This document shows, piece by piece, positions 20,001 through 28,934 of a DNA stretch of 33,453 nucleotides. Each line of letters begins with the position of its first letter. Positions within the stretch are counted from its first letter, which is position 1. The stretch spans positions 466,346-499,798 of the forward strand of contig NW_019091556.1 of NCBI RefSeq assembly GCF_001949145.1, written 5' to 3'. The position numbers and the translations under genes are program-made. Under the pieces are notes generated by a model. That model worked only from the letters and a program-made list of their open reading frames with translations. It was not told where the DNA came from and did no database searches. The stretch comes from Acanthaster planci. Taxonomy: Eukaryota > Echinodermata > Asteroidea > Valvatida > Acanthasteridae.

Positions 20001-23000
20001 TCGCTTTGACAACGTATGCAAGCAAACAACCCCAAAACTCAGGAGTTCATTGGTGGTGGTGGTGGGGGGTCATTTTGGCTGGGTTTGTGGGGAGGGTGTG
20101 GGCATAGATTTCAACATGTATTGACAGCGCGAATGGGCTAAGAATAGAAATTATTAGGACATACACAACGGGAGGGGACAGCTCGATTTCGCAAACCTCA
20201 GAAAGTGGCATAACACTCCAGAAAGTATGATGTTCAAGGAAAATCGAGACGCCAATATATTGTTATCTAATCAGGACAGGTGTTCTCAGACTAATTGATG
20301 CGCACAGTATTAGGGGTATTTGTATCTTATTTAAATATAGGGCCTAAGGTGCTGTAGCTTCCTATGGGAATGTGAAAATATTACAGTTGAACGCCAGAGC
20401 TTTCTCACCAGGGATGGCCGAGGTATTTGCTTGCCCCTCTGTTTGATTCTGTACACGAGGATAATTGTCTTTGTTGTATGCTGCAGGAGAAAACAATTCA
20501 AGTTAGCTCAACATAGGCTAAATATTCCAGGGACGCTTCCAACAACACAAGACTACCAGTAACACTGCACCTGGGCTTTGAAACAGTGCCGTGTACCGCG
20601 AGCGGCAGTTTCCATGGCATATGTTGCAAGTTCTGTGAGTTACAGGGCTTGGGTTTCAGGCTGGGTTTGGAATGGTTGGTTTTGGTTTTTTTGTAAGGAA
20701 GTGAAGCTTGGCGTCACTTTTGACAAAATGGACACTCTGTTTACGCTCTCTTTACAAACCACTAATCCCACTTTGCCCCACTGGACTCAAAATCTGGACA
20801 GGCCACTATCTTGAATGGGAAAGTTCCTTATCAACTCTAGCCCTTTCGTCAAGGCCTTCGTGGCTGTGTGTGTGTGTAACTGCAAAGCGACGGACAGAAG
20901 ACCAGGAGAGTGGCGCAGCTACATGGCCTTTTCCAATTTGAGGTGTTTGTGGTGAATTATGCATAGGCTTTCTGACATGTATTATTAATAAATTACTTGG
21001 AAATAGTTGAAGCGCTGACAATTTGATCAGTCACAATGCAGATGTCTCCTTGTTTAGTCCAAAGGGCCGAAAGAGTTGAGTTCATGTCACAAACTAAATG
21101 AAAATAGTAGTCTCCTTCTGTCTCAATAGACAATGGATCTGCGCCGGCCAAAGTCAGTTTGTCGTGGAGCAGCGCTGGCTATGGCTGAAAAGTCCAATTC
21201 TGGAATAACAGTCTTTGTCACAGTGCCTACACATGTAGGCACTGGGCAGCAAAGGTGTGGAGGCTGCTCTTGCTCTACGTTGCTCCCTCTTGTCTTGCCA
21301 CTGCTGCTTCCTTCTCTTCTCCCCTCTCTTGACACCTGTTCTGACGACATGACGCCAGTTGTTGCGGTCGTCAGCAGCCATTTCCCGTGAGCTTGGGTCG
21401 ATCTTCGCAGCCTTCGTGTCCCTCTTGCACACGTCCTTGAAGCGCAGCATAGGGCGGCCGGCTGGTCTGGATCTTGCTGCGAGCTCGCCATGGAGGAAGT
21501 CGTTTGGCAGGCGTCCATCCTCCATCCGGCGAATATGTCCCAGCCACCTCAGACGTCTCTGGGACAGCATCGCAAACATGCTCTGGGTGTTTTCCTTCTC
21601 AAGCACCTCGGTGTTCGGCATTCTGTCCTGCCAGGAGATGCCAAAGATGCACCGCAGGCAACGTAGGTGGAAACTGTTGAGGCGGTGTTCCTGTTTGGCG
21701 TACGCTGTCAAGATTTCGCTACCATACAGCAGTGTGCTCAACACGCAGGCGTTATACATCGAAATTTTGGTGTTGACGGTACCGGTGAGCTTGTTGTTTT
21801 CCCACACCCTCGTTGACAGGCGTGCCACGGTGAATGCTGCTTTGCCAATGCGCTTGCCGATCTCAGCATCCAGGGACAAGTTGCTGGCAATTGTTGAGCC
21901 GAGGTATTAGTGAACTCCTGAACAACTTCCAGGGTGTGGTCACCTATGGCGATGCTGGGCGCTAATTGGCTTACGTCCTGACCCATCACATTTGTTTTTC
22001 TTCAAACTGATGGTCAGGCCGAACTCACTGCAGGCGTGTTCAAGGCAGGTTGTAAGTCTCTATAGTCCTGCCTCTGAGTGAGAGGCCAGAGCGGCATCGT
22101 CAGCAAACAGTATCTCACGTAGCAGCAGCCGATGGACTTTGGTCTTGGCTCGCAAACGAGCGAGGTTGAAAAGTTTGCCGTCTGACCATATATGGAGGTA
22201 GACCCCATCCTCTAAAGAATTGAAAGCGGACAAGAGCATCAGCGAGAAGAAGATACCGAAGAGTTTGGGGGCAAGGATGCATCCTTGTTTTACTCCGCTC
22301 TTGATGGGGAATGGGGCAGAGGATGAGCCGTCAAACTGTACTGTGCCCTGCATGTCGTCATGGAAGGACGAATGCACACTCAGCAACTTCGGAAGGCATC
22401 CAATCTTCTCCAAGAGCCTGAAGAGACCCTTCCTGTTGACCAGATCACTAGCCTTGGTCAGATCGATGAGGGCGATGTAAAGGGCCTGTTTCTGTTCCCA
22501 ACACTTCTCCTGCAGCTGTCTCACGGTGAAGATCATGTCGATGGTGGACCTCTGTTCTCTGAAGCCGCACTGGGACTCCGGGTATACTCAATCAGTGAGC
22601 TGCTGCAACCTTTTCAGTACAACACGAGCGAATGCCTTCCCCACGATGCTGAGCAGCGAAATACCTCTGAAGTTGTTGCGGTCGCTGCGATCTCCCTTGA
22701 ACTTGTTGAGGGTTATGATGTCTGCATCGCGCATGTCGTGGGGTATGGAGCCTTCCTCCCAGCACTGGCACAGGAGCTCATGGAGATGGTGAAATAGAGT
22801 GGGCTAAGCGCACTGCAACACCTCTGCCGGGATGCCATCGCTTGCTGGAGAGATAGTGAGATGACAACTACATGATACTTGTTGTGGGCATGGTGGGGGA
22901 TACTGGCGCTGACACTGGAGTAACACTAGCAGTGCCTGACGGCCACAAGCTCACTCACAGTCTCACTGCACTCTCGGGCATTGGTTGTCGAAGCCAGTCA

Positions 23001-26000
23001 AAGCAAAACGGCTGTGCTTGAAATATGGAGCTTTTACCTTATCCCATTGGTAAAGAGACGAAAACGTCAAGTCTGCGTACAGATGCTCTAATAGTCTGAC
23101 GCTGCAACGGTTTAAACTCGGCAAGTTGAAGTTTTCCAATAGCATATTTTAAAGAACTGTCCAAATATTGCTCAGACAACTGCTCACAACCGCCGACACG
23201 CTTAATACGCTCGCCATTTTTCGTCTACTTTCAATTTGCATAATATGTTAATGTTGCTGACCCCTCGCTTATGATTGGTTGGGATTTTCGCTACCCCAAC
23301 AGGGTAGCAAAAATGGAAATATAAGGAAAACATAAGAAATTCCTGACAAGTTGGAAAAGGCCCCGTGGCTGCGCCACTCGCGCATGTAGTCTCCTCTCCA
23401 GTCGCTTTGCAGTTATACAGACATCCACGAAGGCCTTGACGAAAGGCTCTATTAAAACAGGATTAGCGTTTGCTTTGAATCTTGAAATCTTTCGAGCCAT
23501 TTCGAGCAAAAATTGTTTCTAACGCTTCTGCGTATGTAAACGAAATGAAGAAGGAAGGCAGCGCTCTGAAACTCCTAACGGGCATATTACGCCAGAAACT
23601 TGAAGCCTTAATGATGTTTGAGGTAAAAGGTTTTGTTACGCCCCTTACAAAGTCTTACATTTCACAGTGAGGAGCGTCACTTCTTCATCAATACCTGCAA
23701 AGAAAGATGCTTTTAACATGTCAACCAAGAGGATTAATTATCTGCAGATTAATAAGAAGATTGGTTCCTCACAATACCCTTCATAATAACTCAGGTTTTG
23801 AACTGTGAAGCTATTCATGGTGAAGGTAGCAAATTAGTAATGGAGGTTTGCGGAAACACATTGGAAGGATATCTCTTTTGTGAGTAGGTGTGATGCTCAG
23901 TTTTTTTGTAACATAGCAGGACAGTATGTGTGGTTCAGGTGTTGTATATTCACAAGTACATACAGCACTAAAATATGGGTGTTATGAAGACACGTGGCCT
24001 CGAGGGTGTCTCTCCTATATGCTTTCATACTAGTTTGTCTATTGAATTTATCAAGATTTCATAAGACCTATAACTGCTACATGACAACAGCCTCTTTGGG
24101 GAGCGTAAACACTCCGCACTATAACAACTCTGCCCTGAATCCTTCAACAATCAGAATCCAAGACTGTTATAGCTTCAATTCAATCCCTGAACACTGAGGT
24201 ATACCCCAACATTATTTGTAGCATTCACTTCTTCATAAAGTGGAACATTTTCATTTAGATGCTATACAGAGCAAATCATTTGCCTATCAGAAGATCACTT
24301 CTAGAAACCAACTCCGTGTGCCTTTACTGTACACATGCTCATAACACTGTTTTTGAATCCAGTCTCTGAGGTAAATTACTTGTCACACAATTTCCACTTT
24401 CTCTGTCGAATTCTCAATAGGTACGGTAACTCACGACAACCCCCATGGGAAACTGTAATTAAGAAAGTAAAATTCGTGTCACCAGTAATTTACCTCAGAG
24501 GCTGCAAGATCAAAACAAGCTAGCATTATTACTACCCCTCACTGTCCCCTTCAGGATCTTCTGAAGTTGGACGAATTCAGTAAACAGTAAATTGGCCAAA
24601 TGGCACATGGAGGGGCCTTTTGGTTTCTATAACTAAAAGATGATACCACTTACCTTTACCTTGGTTTGAGTCCATCCCCTTGCCCTTCACGCATGAACAA
24701 ATGATACCTTTCTCTGGACAGATCCTGCATTTGGCACCAGATCGATGCTTCACCAAAACAACACAGATCACGATGACCAAGATCACAAATGTCACACAGA
24801 TCGCCGGAATGATAGCGAGTAGAATGTCTTTGCCATCCGAACCAAACCTTCGATCTGAATTAGCGAGAACTACAGAAAACATGAGCTTTTCTTTTGATCC
24901 GACACTAAACTAACCGGCAAATCTGACCCTCTTAAAATACTAATTAGCAAAACTAATCAGCCAAACTTCAAAATATGCTGAAAAGCTTTATGTATTCGTA
25001 GAAGGGGCCTCTGATACTACCATCGTGTCTCCTTTAGAGCATAAGGTTAATAATCTCTATTTTATTCCTATTGTGTTTTGTTTTAGTGGTGCAAATGTTT
25101 ACCTGATACCACGACGACTTTCCCAGTGACAGGGGGGTTGTTGATAGCTAAACCAGAAGCATTACAGATGAATGTGCATTTGATGGAAGCGTTTGCTGGT
25201 AGATGCATCTGCAGCTCCTCTTGTTGACTGTATGTCTCGCTTGTTTTGTTGTAGAGTGAATATGCTTTAGTTGATATTATGGGTCGGTTGGACTCTTGAC
25301 AGTCACCCAGAGACCACGAAAGTTCAAGTTCAGGATAGATGTTTTCAACCGAACAATTTAAGCGGAGATATTCATTCTCTACATTCAACGTGCAATCCTC
25401 ATCAGATGTACAGTTGGAAATCGCGGGAAAATGTTCCTTTGAGGTCACTTCAGGAAAACACACATATATTTCAGAAAATAAAAGTTAGGGTACATCTTTT
25501 CTTCTTCGACTTATTAAACATGTTCTGACAAAAATGTCTGAAACCGCACAAAGGAGCGCAGACACAAACCAGAACATGAACTGTTCAATCAAGCACGAAG
25601 TATGACTGCAAAAAAGAAAAGTGACTAAAAAAATGACGGCATATACCAGTTATTGGAATTAAAATAACTTCACAATCGAGGCTATGCTGTTACAAAATCT
25701 ACATTCAAAAATGAAAACGTACAAAACAAGACAAGTATCTAGACACCGAATATAGAATAAGACAATCTTATTTATGAACAATAACAACTAGAACAGTTCG
25801 TAGCAGTTACACAATTAACAGGACATTAAATAGATCTTACCTTTTCCAATGACATCTATGCACTCAGAAAGTATTCCTGACCCCTTTAGAAACAAATGAC
25901 ACCAGAATCGGCTGTTGGACGCTTTGAGTGGGTTGATGGATAAAGTTCCATCATCTCGCACGATGTAGTTACCACTGTAGTCAGTCATCACCACGATGTC

Positions 26001-28934
26001 TCCATTTGAGTACCTGGCACCAATGACGCTTGTGTCATTTGTCTCTTCGATGTCCAGAGACCAGTAGATATTGTAGCTAGATACAGGTCTTGAAAGTAGG
26101 AGAGGACAGCGGATTTCATGGCTTTGTCCTCGTTCAATGACCAGATTAGTCTTATTTGCAACATCCGTAGCTGGAAAATGTGAGTCTGAAAAATCGAAAG
26201 ATCGACCGTTTATTGGAGTTATTTTACAAGCGGCGGGCAACTTATTCTTCAATTTTGTATTCTTCAATGTATGAAAACCCTTTTACATTTTTAGTTGGTT
26301 TAATGCATTAAAACGTGCACTTTTTAAGATGTCCATGTTTTCCTAAACGACTAAAAGTGCTGTTGCAGGGAAGTAATCTAGGGAAGACACAGTTTAGTGT
26401 ATGTCTTTTCTGTTCAAATTGTGAACTCACATTTTACTTACTGAAAACGTTTCTTAGAAAGGGGTTGATGCTTGCTTATTGTTACGCATACAAATTGACA
26501 ATGAATTAGTGAACACGAAGTCAAAAAGGGAAAAATTTATAAAAATCTACAAAAATACAGGACTTTTTTGTGAACAAACCAATATAACGTTGAGGATTTC
26601 TTCCTGGGATGACATGATATGGATTCTTATGGAAATACTCGTTAGCATAAAACCAAAGAGGCAAAAAATACCCTTTGTGAAAAGGTGAAATGCAAGTTTT
26701 AAAAATAAGGTTAACTGAGGCACAAAAGTCCCAGAGTCGTCCGGGCCGACACAGGCGAGCGATCTAACTGAAAAGGCCCCAAACACTTTTTTGTGATGAG
26801 AAAAAACAATTAGGGGGATTGTAAAGGTTTTTCTGGACTTCCCAACAGCGAAAATGATTCGAATATAGCACGCAAAAATGGAGAACTATTAAAAGCCATG
26901 AATATGCCATTCTGATGTAAGGCTCTATTACAAATGTACATCTGTATTATGAACATCAACTCCATAAGGTCATACAGGGTCAGCTAACCCCCCCCCTTTA
27001 CAAACTTTAATGGCCAGCAAGTCATCCCCGCACATACACAATTCCACACAATGAAGCTCGTGCAAGTCCTCCAGCTATTCTTCCCATACCAGCAGTCTTA
27101 TTAGTTCATGACCGAGCACCGTCTGCCTCCAGAGGTCGGAGTAAACCTCCTATGTCAAACTCCATGAGGTCAACTCGTTGAAAACTACCAATAGTCACAC
27201 ATGTTCCGGCCCATTGTGTACGCATAACCCATTGAGTCCACAAACTTTTTCTGGCCCATTATGTCCGCCCCACTGTGTCAGCAGGCCTAATATGCGGACA
27301 TACAGAATGGTGCAGGGGACATAACGGGCCTGCAGACACAATGGGGCGGACAGAATGGGCCTACGGACACAATGGGGCGGACAGAATGGGCCGGAAAAAG
27401 TTTGCGGACACAATGGGCCAAGCGGACATATAATGGTCCGGAACACACGCAGTTCACTCCAACAGAATGAACTAGCACTTCAACCACGAACTAACCCAAG
27501 GCATTGAAGAAAACGCGCGTAGCGCGTGTCACTTTACTCCTATTATGTTTAGTCTGGTGCTAGCCTAATTATCCAGCACAGCACGGCCGCCATAGATGGT
27601 GACTGGGTACTAGTCTTCTCAACGACTACGGTAACACCCGGCTACCATTTAGCACCTTGTTTTTGCACTGCAATATCATAACAGGTGTGAAAGTCAAGGT
27701 GAAGTGTTAGACACGGTTTTGCTTGCTCACACGTCTGCATCTTATTATTAAGACAACCAAAACTTACCCAAAACCGTAACAGCGACAGATCCTTCATGCT
27801 GGACGCCTGTCTTGCTTAGCACCACTCTGCACTCATACACACCTTCGTCACTCCTCTCAACATTTTTTATAATGAGACTATGCGTTTCAGACAGTTGATA
27901 ACGATCGTTCAGAGAGTAACTATCACCCACGTAGGTAGGTATCTGGCGGGCTAATTCTTGTTCTCCCCTGAACCAGAATGTGAACAAAACTTCTTCTCCT
28001 GCCCAGCTGAGGCATGGTATCTGATGCGTTTGACGTGTTTGTATGTAGACATGCTCTTCTGACACATAGAGGGAGTCCTTAACGCTTTCACCACCTGTCG
28101 TATTAACAGTTAAGAGCGCAATTGCTCCATTAATAATTCTCATGTTAAGAGCAACCAGTCCATAATAACAGACCGATCAGGTCACACATCGGGACACAAA
28201 GACACGTTACACGGGTATGGCTGAGCTTATAGAGAAACGGAATAAATGGAGACTCAGGTTATAGGGGTCGGGTTGTGTATACACCTAAGGTGACTTGTAA
28301 ATAGACATTTATCACTTGATACACGGTCAGTCTTACCTTGACTAAATTATGAGGGGAAACACGCTGTAAAACAAAGTCTACTTAATTCTTAAACAACAAA
28401 AGAAAATGGAAATGGTAGGCCTCACTGCGATGGACTTACAATATACACGTACATGTCCTTCAGTCCCCAAGGATAAAAGTATGGGATAATGTTTTTTATG
28501 TCAAGTTGTTCTGAATTGAAAATATGAGGGGGAGACACTTTACCTCGACTTTTTGTTATGATACATGAGGCAGATTCGATTCCTCAAGTCTTGGCACCGA
28601 TACAAAGAGCGTCGATATGAGCTGAAAGCACTGCTTGGCTACTGCTCGCTTTTGTTAGCCCTCTCCCTCGAGTTAGTATGACTCTTTGAATATTCCCAAT
28701 GCTACATTCACTGTTCCCTTCATGAAGAATTTTTCAAAAGGAATGCAGAAAATAAAGCTTTATCTTACCGTCTCTTCTGGGGCGAGACCTGTTCAGAGTA
28801 ACGACTTGCTCTATGTATTCCAGATCAGTTCGATTCCTTCTTATCTTGGATTGTTTAGGTTGGTCAACAGCTACGGAATCGCCTAGGACTCCACCAATGC
28901 ATAGGAGCATCAACAAAGCAAGGAGAAGATCCAT
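14011..28934 (-). CDS. Kinase-less Ig receptor with modular cytoplasmic tail (spliced gene)
   Basis: Exons 28769-28934, 27768-28094, 25841-26185, 25103-25447, 24654-24869, 20409-20480, 19494-19664, 18804-18992, 17830-17991, 17204-17323, 16022-16222 and 15843-15892 join in phase 1 throughout and give 788 codons (787 residues). The product is a type I membrane protein: signal peptide, about 35-residue basic linker, three Ig-like domains, transmembrane helix (about residues 410-434) and a tail of about 350 residues without a kinase. The first Ig domain has the classic D-x-G-x-Y-x-C motif. The tail is acidic with lysine-rich patches, has an ITSM-like tyrosine motif and a juxtamembrane cysteine cluster. 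A second set of 3' exons (14829-14969, 14201-14401, 14011-14075) offers an alternative C-terminus. Role inferred: cell-surface recognition or adhesion; ligand unknown. Exon joins await transcript proof. Confidence 0.72.
14201..14401 (-). CDS. Ig receptor tail exon A1 (repeat type A, second 3' cassette)
   Basis: The exon is 201 bases, phase 1 on both sides (acceptor tccattctgtag, donor gtaaac). The product differs from A2 mainly at its ends: DQGSHVMEADEIVEEMG at the start and EGPDKKKIRESENFKKLKAK near the end. The acidic first half and basic second half suggest a charged, flexible or helical segment. No known domain is recognised. Confidence 0.65.
14829..14969 (-). CDS. Ig receptor tail exon B1 (repeat type B, second 3' cassette)
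   Basis: The exon is 141 bases, phase 1 on both sides (acceptor ggaatcacag, donor gtaaga). It encodes EPASRGKDTGAPENVIQTEP and QNDVAMDEEKDGSPTLADGK. It starts a second 3' cassette (B1, A1, T1) that has no signal peptide of its own and so must be spliced from upstream exons. Confidence 0.52.
15833..15838 (-). promoter_or_regulatory. Polyadenylation signal for the T2 isoform
   Basis: AATAAA on the minus strand begins four bases after the T2 stop codon. This would give a very short 3' untranslated region. Position supports T2 being a real 3' end, though the hexamer can occur by chance. Confidence 0.4.
15843..15892 (-). CDS. Ig receptor terminal exon T2
   Basis: The acceptor cttttcctgcag is followed in phase 1 by ENIRNMRVARSSKPNS and TAA at 15843-15845. 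It is paralogous to T1 (both contain R-x-AR-x-SKP). A minus-strand AATAAA follows four bases later, at 15833-15838. Confidence 0.6.
16022..16222 (-). CDS. Ig receptor tail exon A2 (repeat type A)
   Basis: The exon is 201 bases, phase 1 on both sides (acceptor tattctgcag, donor gtaaac). The sequence runs EIVEEMGSVSTATSQDAIAT, then EMERDDRPPLMAERPLKK and a lysine-rich helix-like end. It has no tyrosine or cysteine. It is the same length as A1, and 96 central bases (16095-16190) are identical to A1 and A3. It joins the terminal exon T2. Confidence 0.65.
16525..16658 (-). pseudogene. Diverged, probably decayed tail exon (repeat type A')
   Basis: The acceptor cgaag is followed by DQGTHVMEADESAGQVG and VQDTIVMETDEGDSLLL, clearly related to the type A exons A1 and A2. 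Homology to the lysine-rich second half continues on the DNA level, but the frame is lost and a stop (GTA TAA) appears. The nearest donor there leaves phase 0 instead of 1. An in-frame phase 1 donor (gtgaca) at the MET-DEG codons could still make a short exon. Confidence 0.5.
17204..17323 (-). CDS. Ig receptor tail exon B2 (repeat type B)
   Basis: The exon is 120 bases, phase 1 on both sides (acceptor ggacacag with a poor pyrimidine tract, donor gtaaaa). It encodes GARENVRQMVPKK, then EKDVAMEMDEFEDDHPSLTD. It is paralogous to exon B1 at 14829-14969 in order and motif ([APE]ENV...DVAM...D-x-PSL). Its frame continues past the donor into KKNTTEIKKL, so a longer exon is possible. Confidence 0.5.
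17830..17991 (-). CDS. Ig receptor tail exon d, at the edge of the assembly gap
   Basis: The frame ends at a donor gttagt in phase 1 and encodes ESLKINDELEKQELITAPMA and onward to ISWADIG. An AG at 17992-17993 next to the N run would make a 162-base phase 1-1 exon, but the true acceptor could lie inside the gap. The composition is acidic like the other tail exons. Confidence 0.5.
17994..18348. other. Assembly gap (355 Ns)
   Basis: A run of N. Frames reported across it are meaningless. It falls directly upstream of tail exon d and may hide another small exon. A single N also occurs at 5490. Confidence 0.99.
18804..18992 (-). CDS. Ig receptor tail exon c: acidic
   Basis: The exon is 189 bases, phase 1 on both sides; the donor (gttgtt) is weak. 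It encodes an acidic, Ser-rich stretch containing PLPDDNSDEDECEAGRLLEM and several cysteines. No domain is recognised. D/E-rich runs resemble casein kinase 2 sites, which is inference only. Confidence 0.5.
19494..19664 (-). CDS. Ig receptor tail exon b: tyrosine-rich, ITSM-like
   Basis: The exon is 171 bases, phase 1 on both sides, with an excellent pyrimidine tract and acceptor and donor gtaatt. It has six tyrosines, including TMYNYI at 19543-19560, which fits the ITSM consensus TxYxx[VI]. It ends in a basic stretch (SPRKKSHPKKKTG). It probably forms the phosphotyrosine signalling part of the tail. Confidence 0.6.
20409..20480 (-). CDS. Ig receptor tail exon a
   Basis: The exon is 72 bases, phase 1 on both sides, with a good acceptor (ttttctcctgcag) and donor (gtgaga). 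It encodes AYNKDNYPRVQNQTEGQANT and a few more residues, with two tyrosines, one in a YPRV context. It is too short for a domain; assignment rests on splice sites and phase. Confidence 0.55.
20839..20939 (+). repeat. Dispersed ~100-bp repeat, left copy
   Basis: The sequence ctttcgtcaaggccttcgtg ... aactgcaaagcgac ... gagtggcgcagc ... ggccttttccaa matches the reverse complement of 23347-23448. A short GT run has expanded inside this copy. Confidence 0.75.
21130..22900 (-). mobile_element. 5'-truncated, degenerate LINE (reverse transcriptase and C-terminal Cys/His motif)
   Basis: The minus strand encodes a non-LTR retrotransposon reverse transcriptase broken into several frames. Visible pieces are SPASDGIPAEVLQ (about 22830), RNNFRGISLLSIVGKAFARV (about 22680), ALIDLTKASDLVNRKGLF (about 22450), KSGVKQGCILAPKLFGIFFS (about 22290), the catalytic FADDAALASHSEAG (about 22090), and a long C-terminal part (21154-21879) with WLGHIRRM and a terminal CRHCDKDC...H...C finger. 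Stops and frameshifts occur near 22590, 22060 and 21900. The endonuclease region is absent, so the copy is dead. It lies in the same orientation as the host gene, in its largest intron. Confidence 0.9.
23347..23448 (-). repeat. Dispersed ~100-bp repeat, inverted right copy
   Basis: This is the inverted partner of 20839-20939, on the other side of the LINE fragment. On the minus strand it translates without stops (VKAFVDVCITAKRLERRLHA and on), but the other copy shows indels, so I treat it as a repeat, not a gene. Confidence 0.75.
24364..24500. mobile_element. MITE-like element with ~38-bp terminal inverted repeats
   Basis: The left end CTCTGAGGTAAATTACTTGT and the reverse complement of the right end CTCTGAGGTAAATTACTGGT align imperfectly for about 38 bases, through a shared ACTTTCT. 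The element is 137 bases and non-coding. It lies close to the transmembrane exon of the Ig receptor. Confidence 0.7.
24654..24869 (-). CDS. Ig receptor exon 5: transmembrane helix and Cys-rich juxtamembrane
   Basis: The exon is 216 bases, phase 1 on both sides (acceptor ttttctgtag, donor gtaagt; an in-phase acceptor 15 bases on is possible). It encodes a long hydrophobic helix (ILLAIIPAICVTFVILVIVI continuing CVVLV), the stop-transfer residues KHRSGAK, then CRICPEKGIICSC. No kinase follows. The tail exons lie up to 10 kb further on. Confidence 0.8.
25103..25447 (-). CDS. Ig receptor exon 4: Ig-like domain 3
   Basis: The exon is 345 bases, phase 1 on both sides (acceptor ttttcctgaag, donor gtaaac). 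It encodes LRLNCSVENIYPELELSWSL and ASIKCTFICNASG, with extra cysteines (NCTSDEDC) near the start, much as in the second Ig exon of the neighbouring RTK gene. Several N-glycosylation sites are present. Confidence 0.8.
25841..26185 (-). CDS. Ig receptor exon 3: Ig-like domain 2
   Basis: The exon is 345 bases, phase 1 on both sides (acceptor gatttttcag, donor gtaaga). It encodes HEIRCPLLLSRPVSSYNIYW, then LSINPLKASNSRFWCHLFL, with the two Ig cysteines and a core tryptophan. The last Ig motif lacks the usual D-x-G-x-Y, having N-S-R-F-W-C instead. N-glycosylation sites include NKTN and NDTS. Confidence 0.8.
27201..27447. repeat. Fold-back hairpin element with an internal tandem duplication
   Basis: The left arm (gttccggcccattgtgt ... 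ctttttctggcccattatgt ... ccgccccactgtgtc...caggcc) is the inverted complement of the right arm (ggcctgcagacacaatgggg ... ccggaaaaagtttgcggaca ... ggtccggaaca). Arms are about 90-115 bases. In the right arm a ~35-base unit (acacaatggggcggacagaa tgggcc) occurs twice in tandem. It lies in the intron between Ig exons 1 and 2. Confidence 0.75.
27768..28094 (-). CDS. Ig receptor exon 2: Ig-like domain 1
   Basis: The exon is 327 bases, phase 1 on both sides (acceptor atacgacag, donor gtaagt). Cysteine in HQIPCLSW, tryptophan in FTFWFRG and the signature RSDEGVYECRV identify a V/I-set Ig domain. This is the best-conserved Ig domain of the gene. Confidence 0.85.
28769..28934 (-). CDS. Ig receptor exon 1: signal peptide and basic linker
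   Basis: The ATG at 28934-28932 begins MDLLLALLMLLCIGGVLG, a strong secretion signal. It is followed by a charged linker with two N-glycosylation sites (NRTD, NRSR). The exon is 166 bases and leaves in phase 1 at donor gtaaga. Confidence 0.78.

Larger units (their letters stand above)
20481..24653 (-). other. Large intron of the Ig receptor carrying the LINE and repeats
   Basis: This 4.2-kb intron separates the transmembrane exon from the first tail exon. It holds a LINE fragment, an inverted pair of ~100-bp repeats and a MITE. I see no exon with fitting phase in the unannotated parts (20481-20838, 23449-24363). Confidence 0.5.

Noticed and set aside
21133-22797. Plus-strand frames of 85-183 codons
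   Set aside because: They are the antisense of the LINE reverse transcriptase, whose motifs are on the minus strand.
23291-23509. Minus-strand 72-codon frame with an Arg-rich peptide
   Set aside because: It covers the ~100-bp dispersed repeat; the inverted partner at 20839-20939 has indels and does not keep the frame, so it is not treated as a gene.
27195-27487. Minus-strand Cys/Pro-rich frames of 66-83 codons
   Set aside because: They are produced by the repeated words of the fold-back hairpin.
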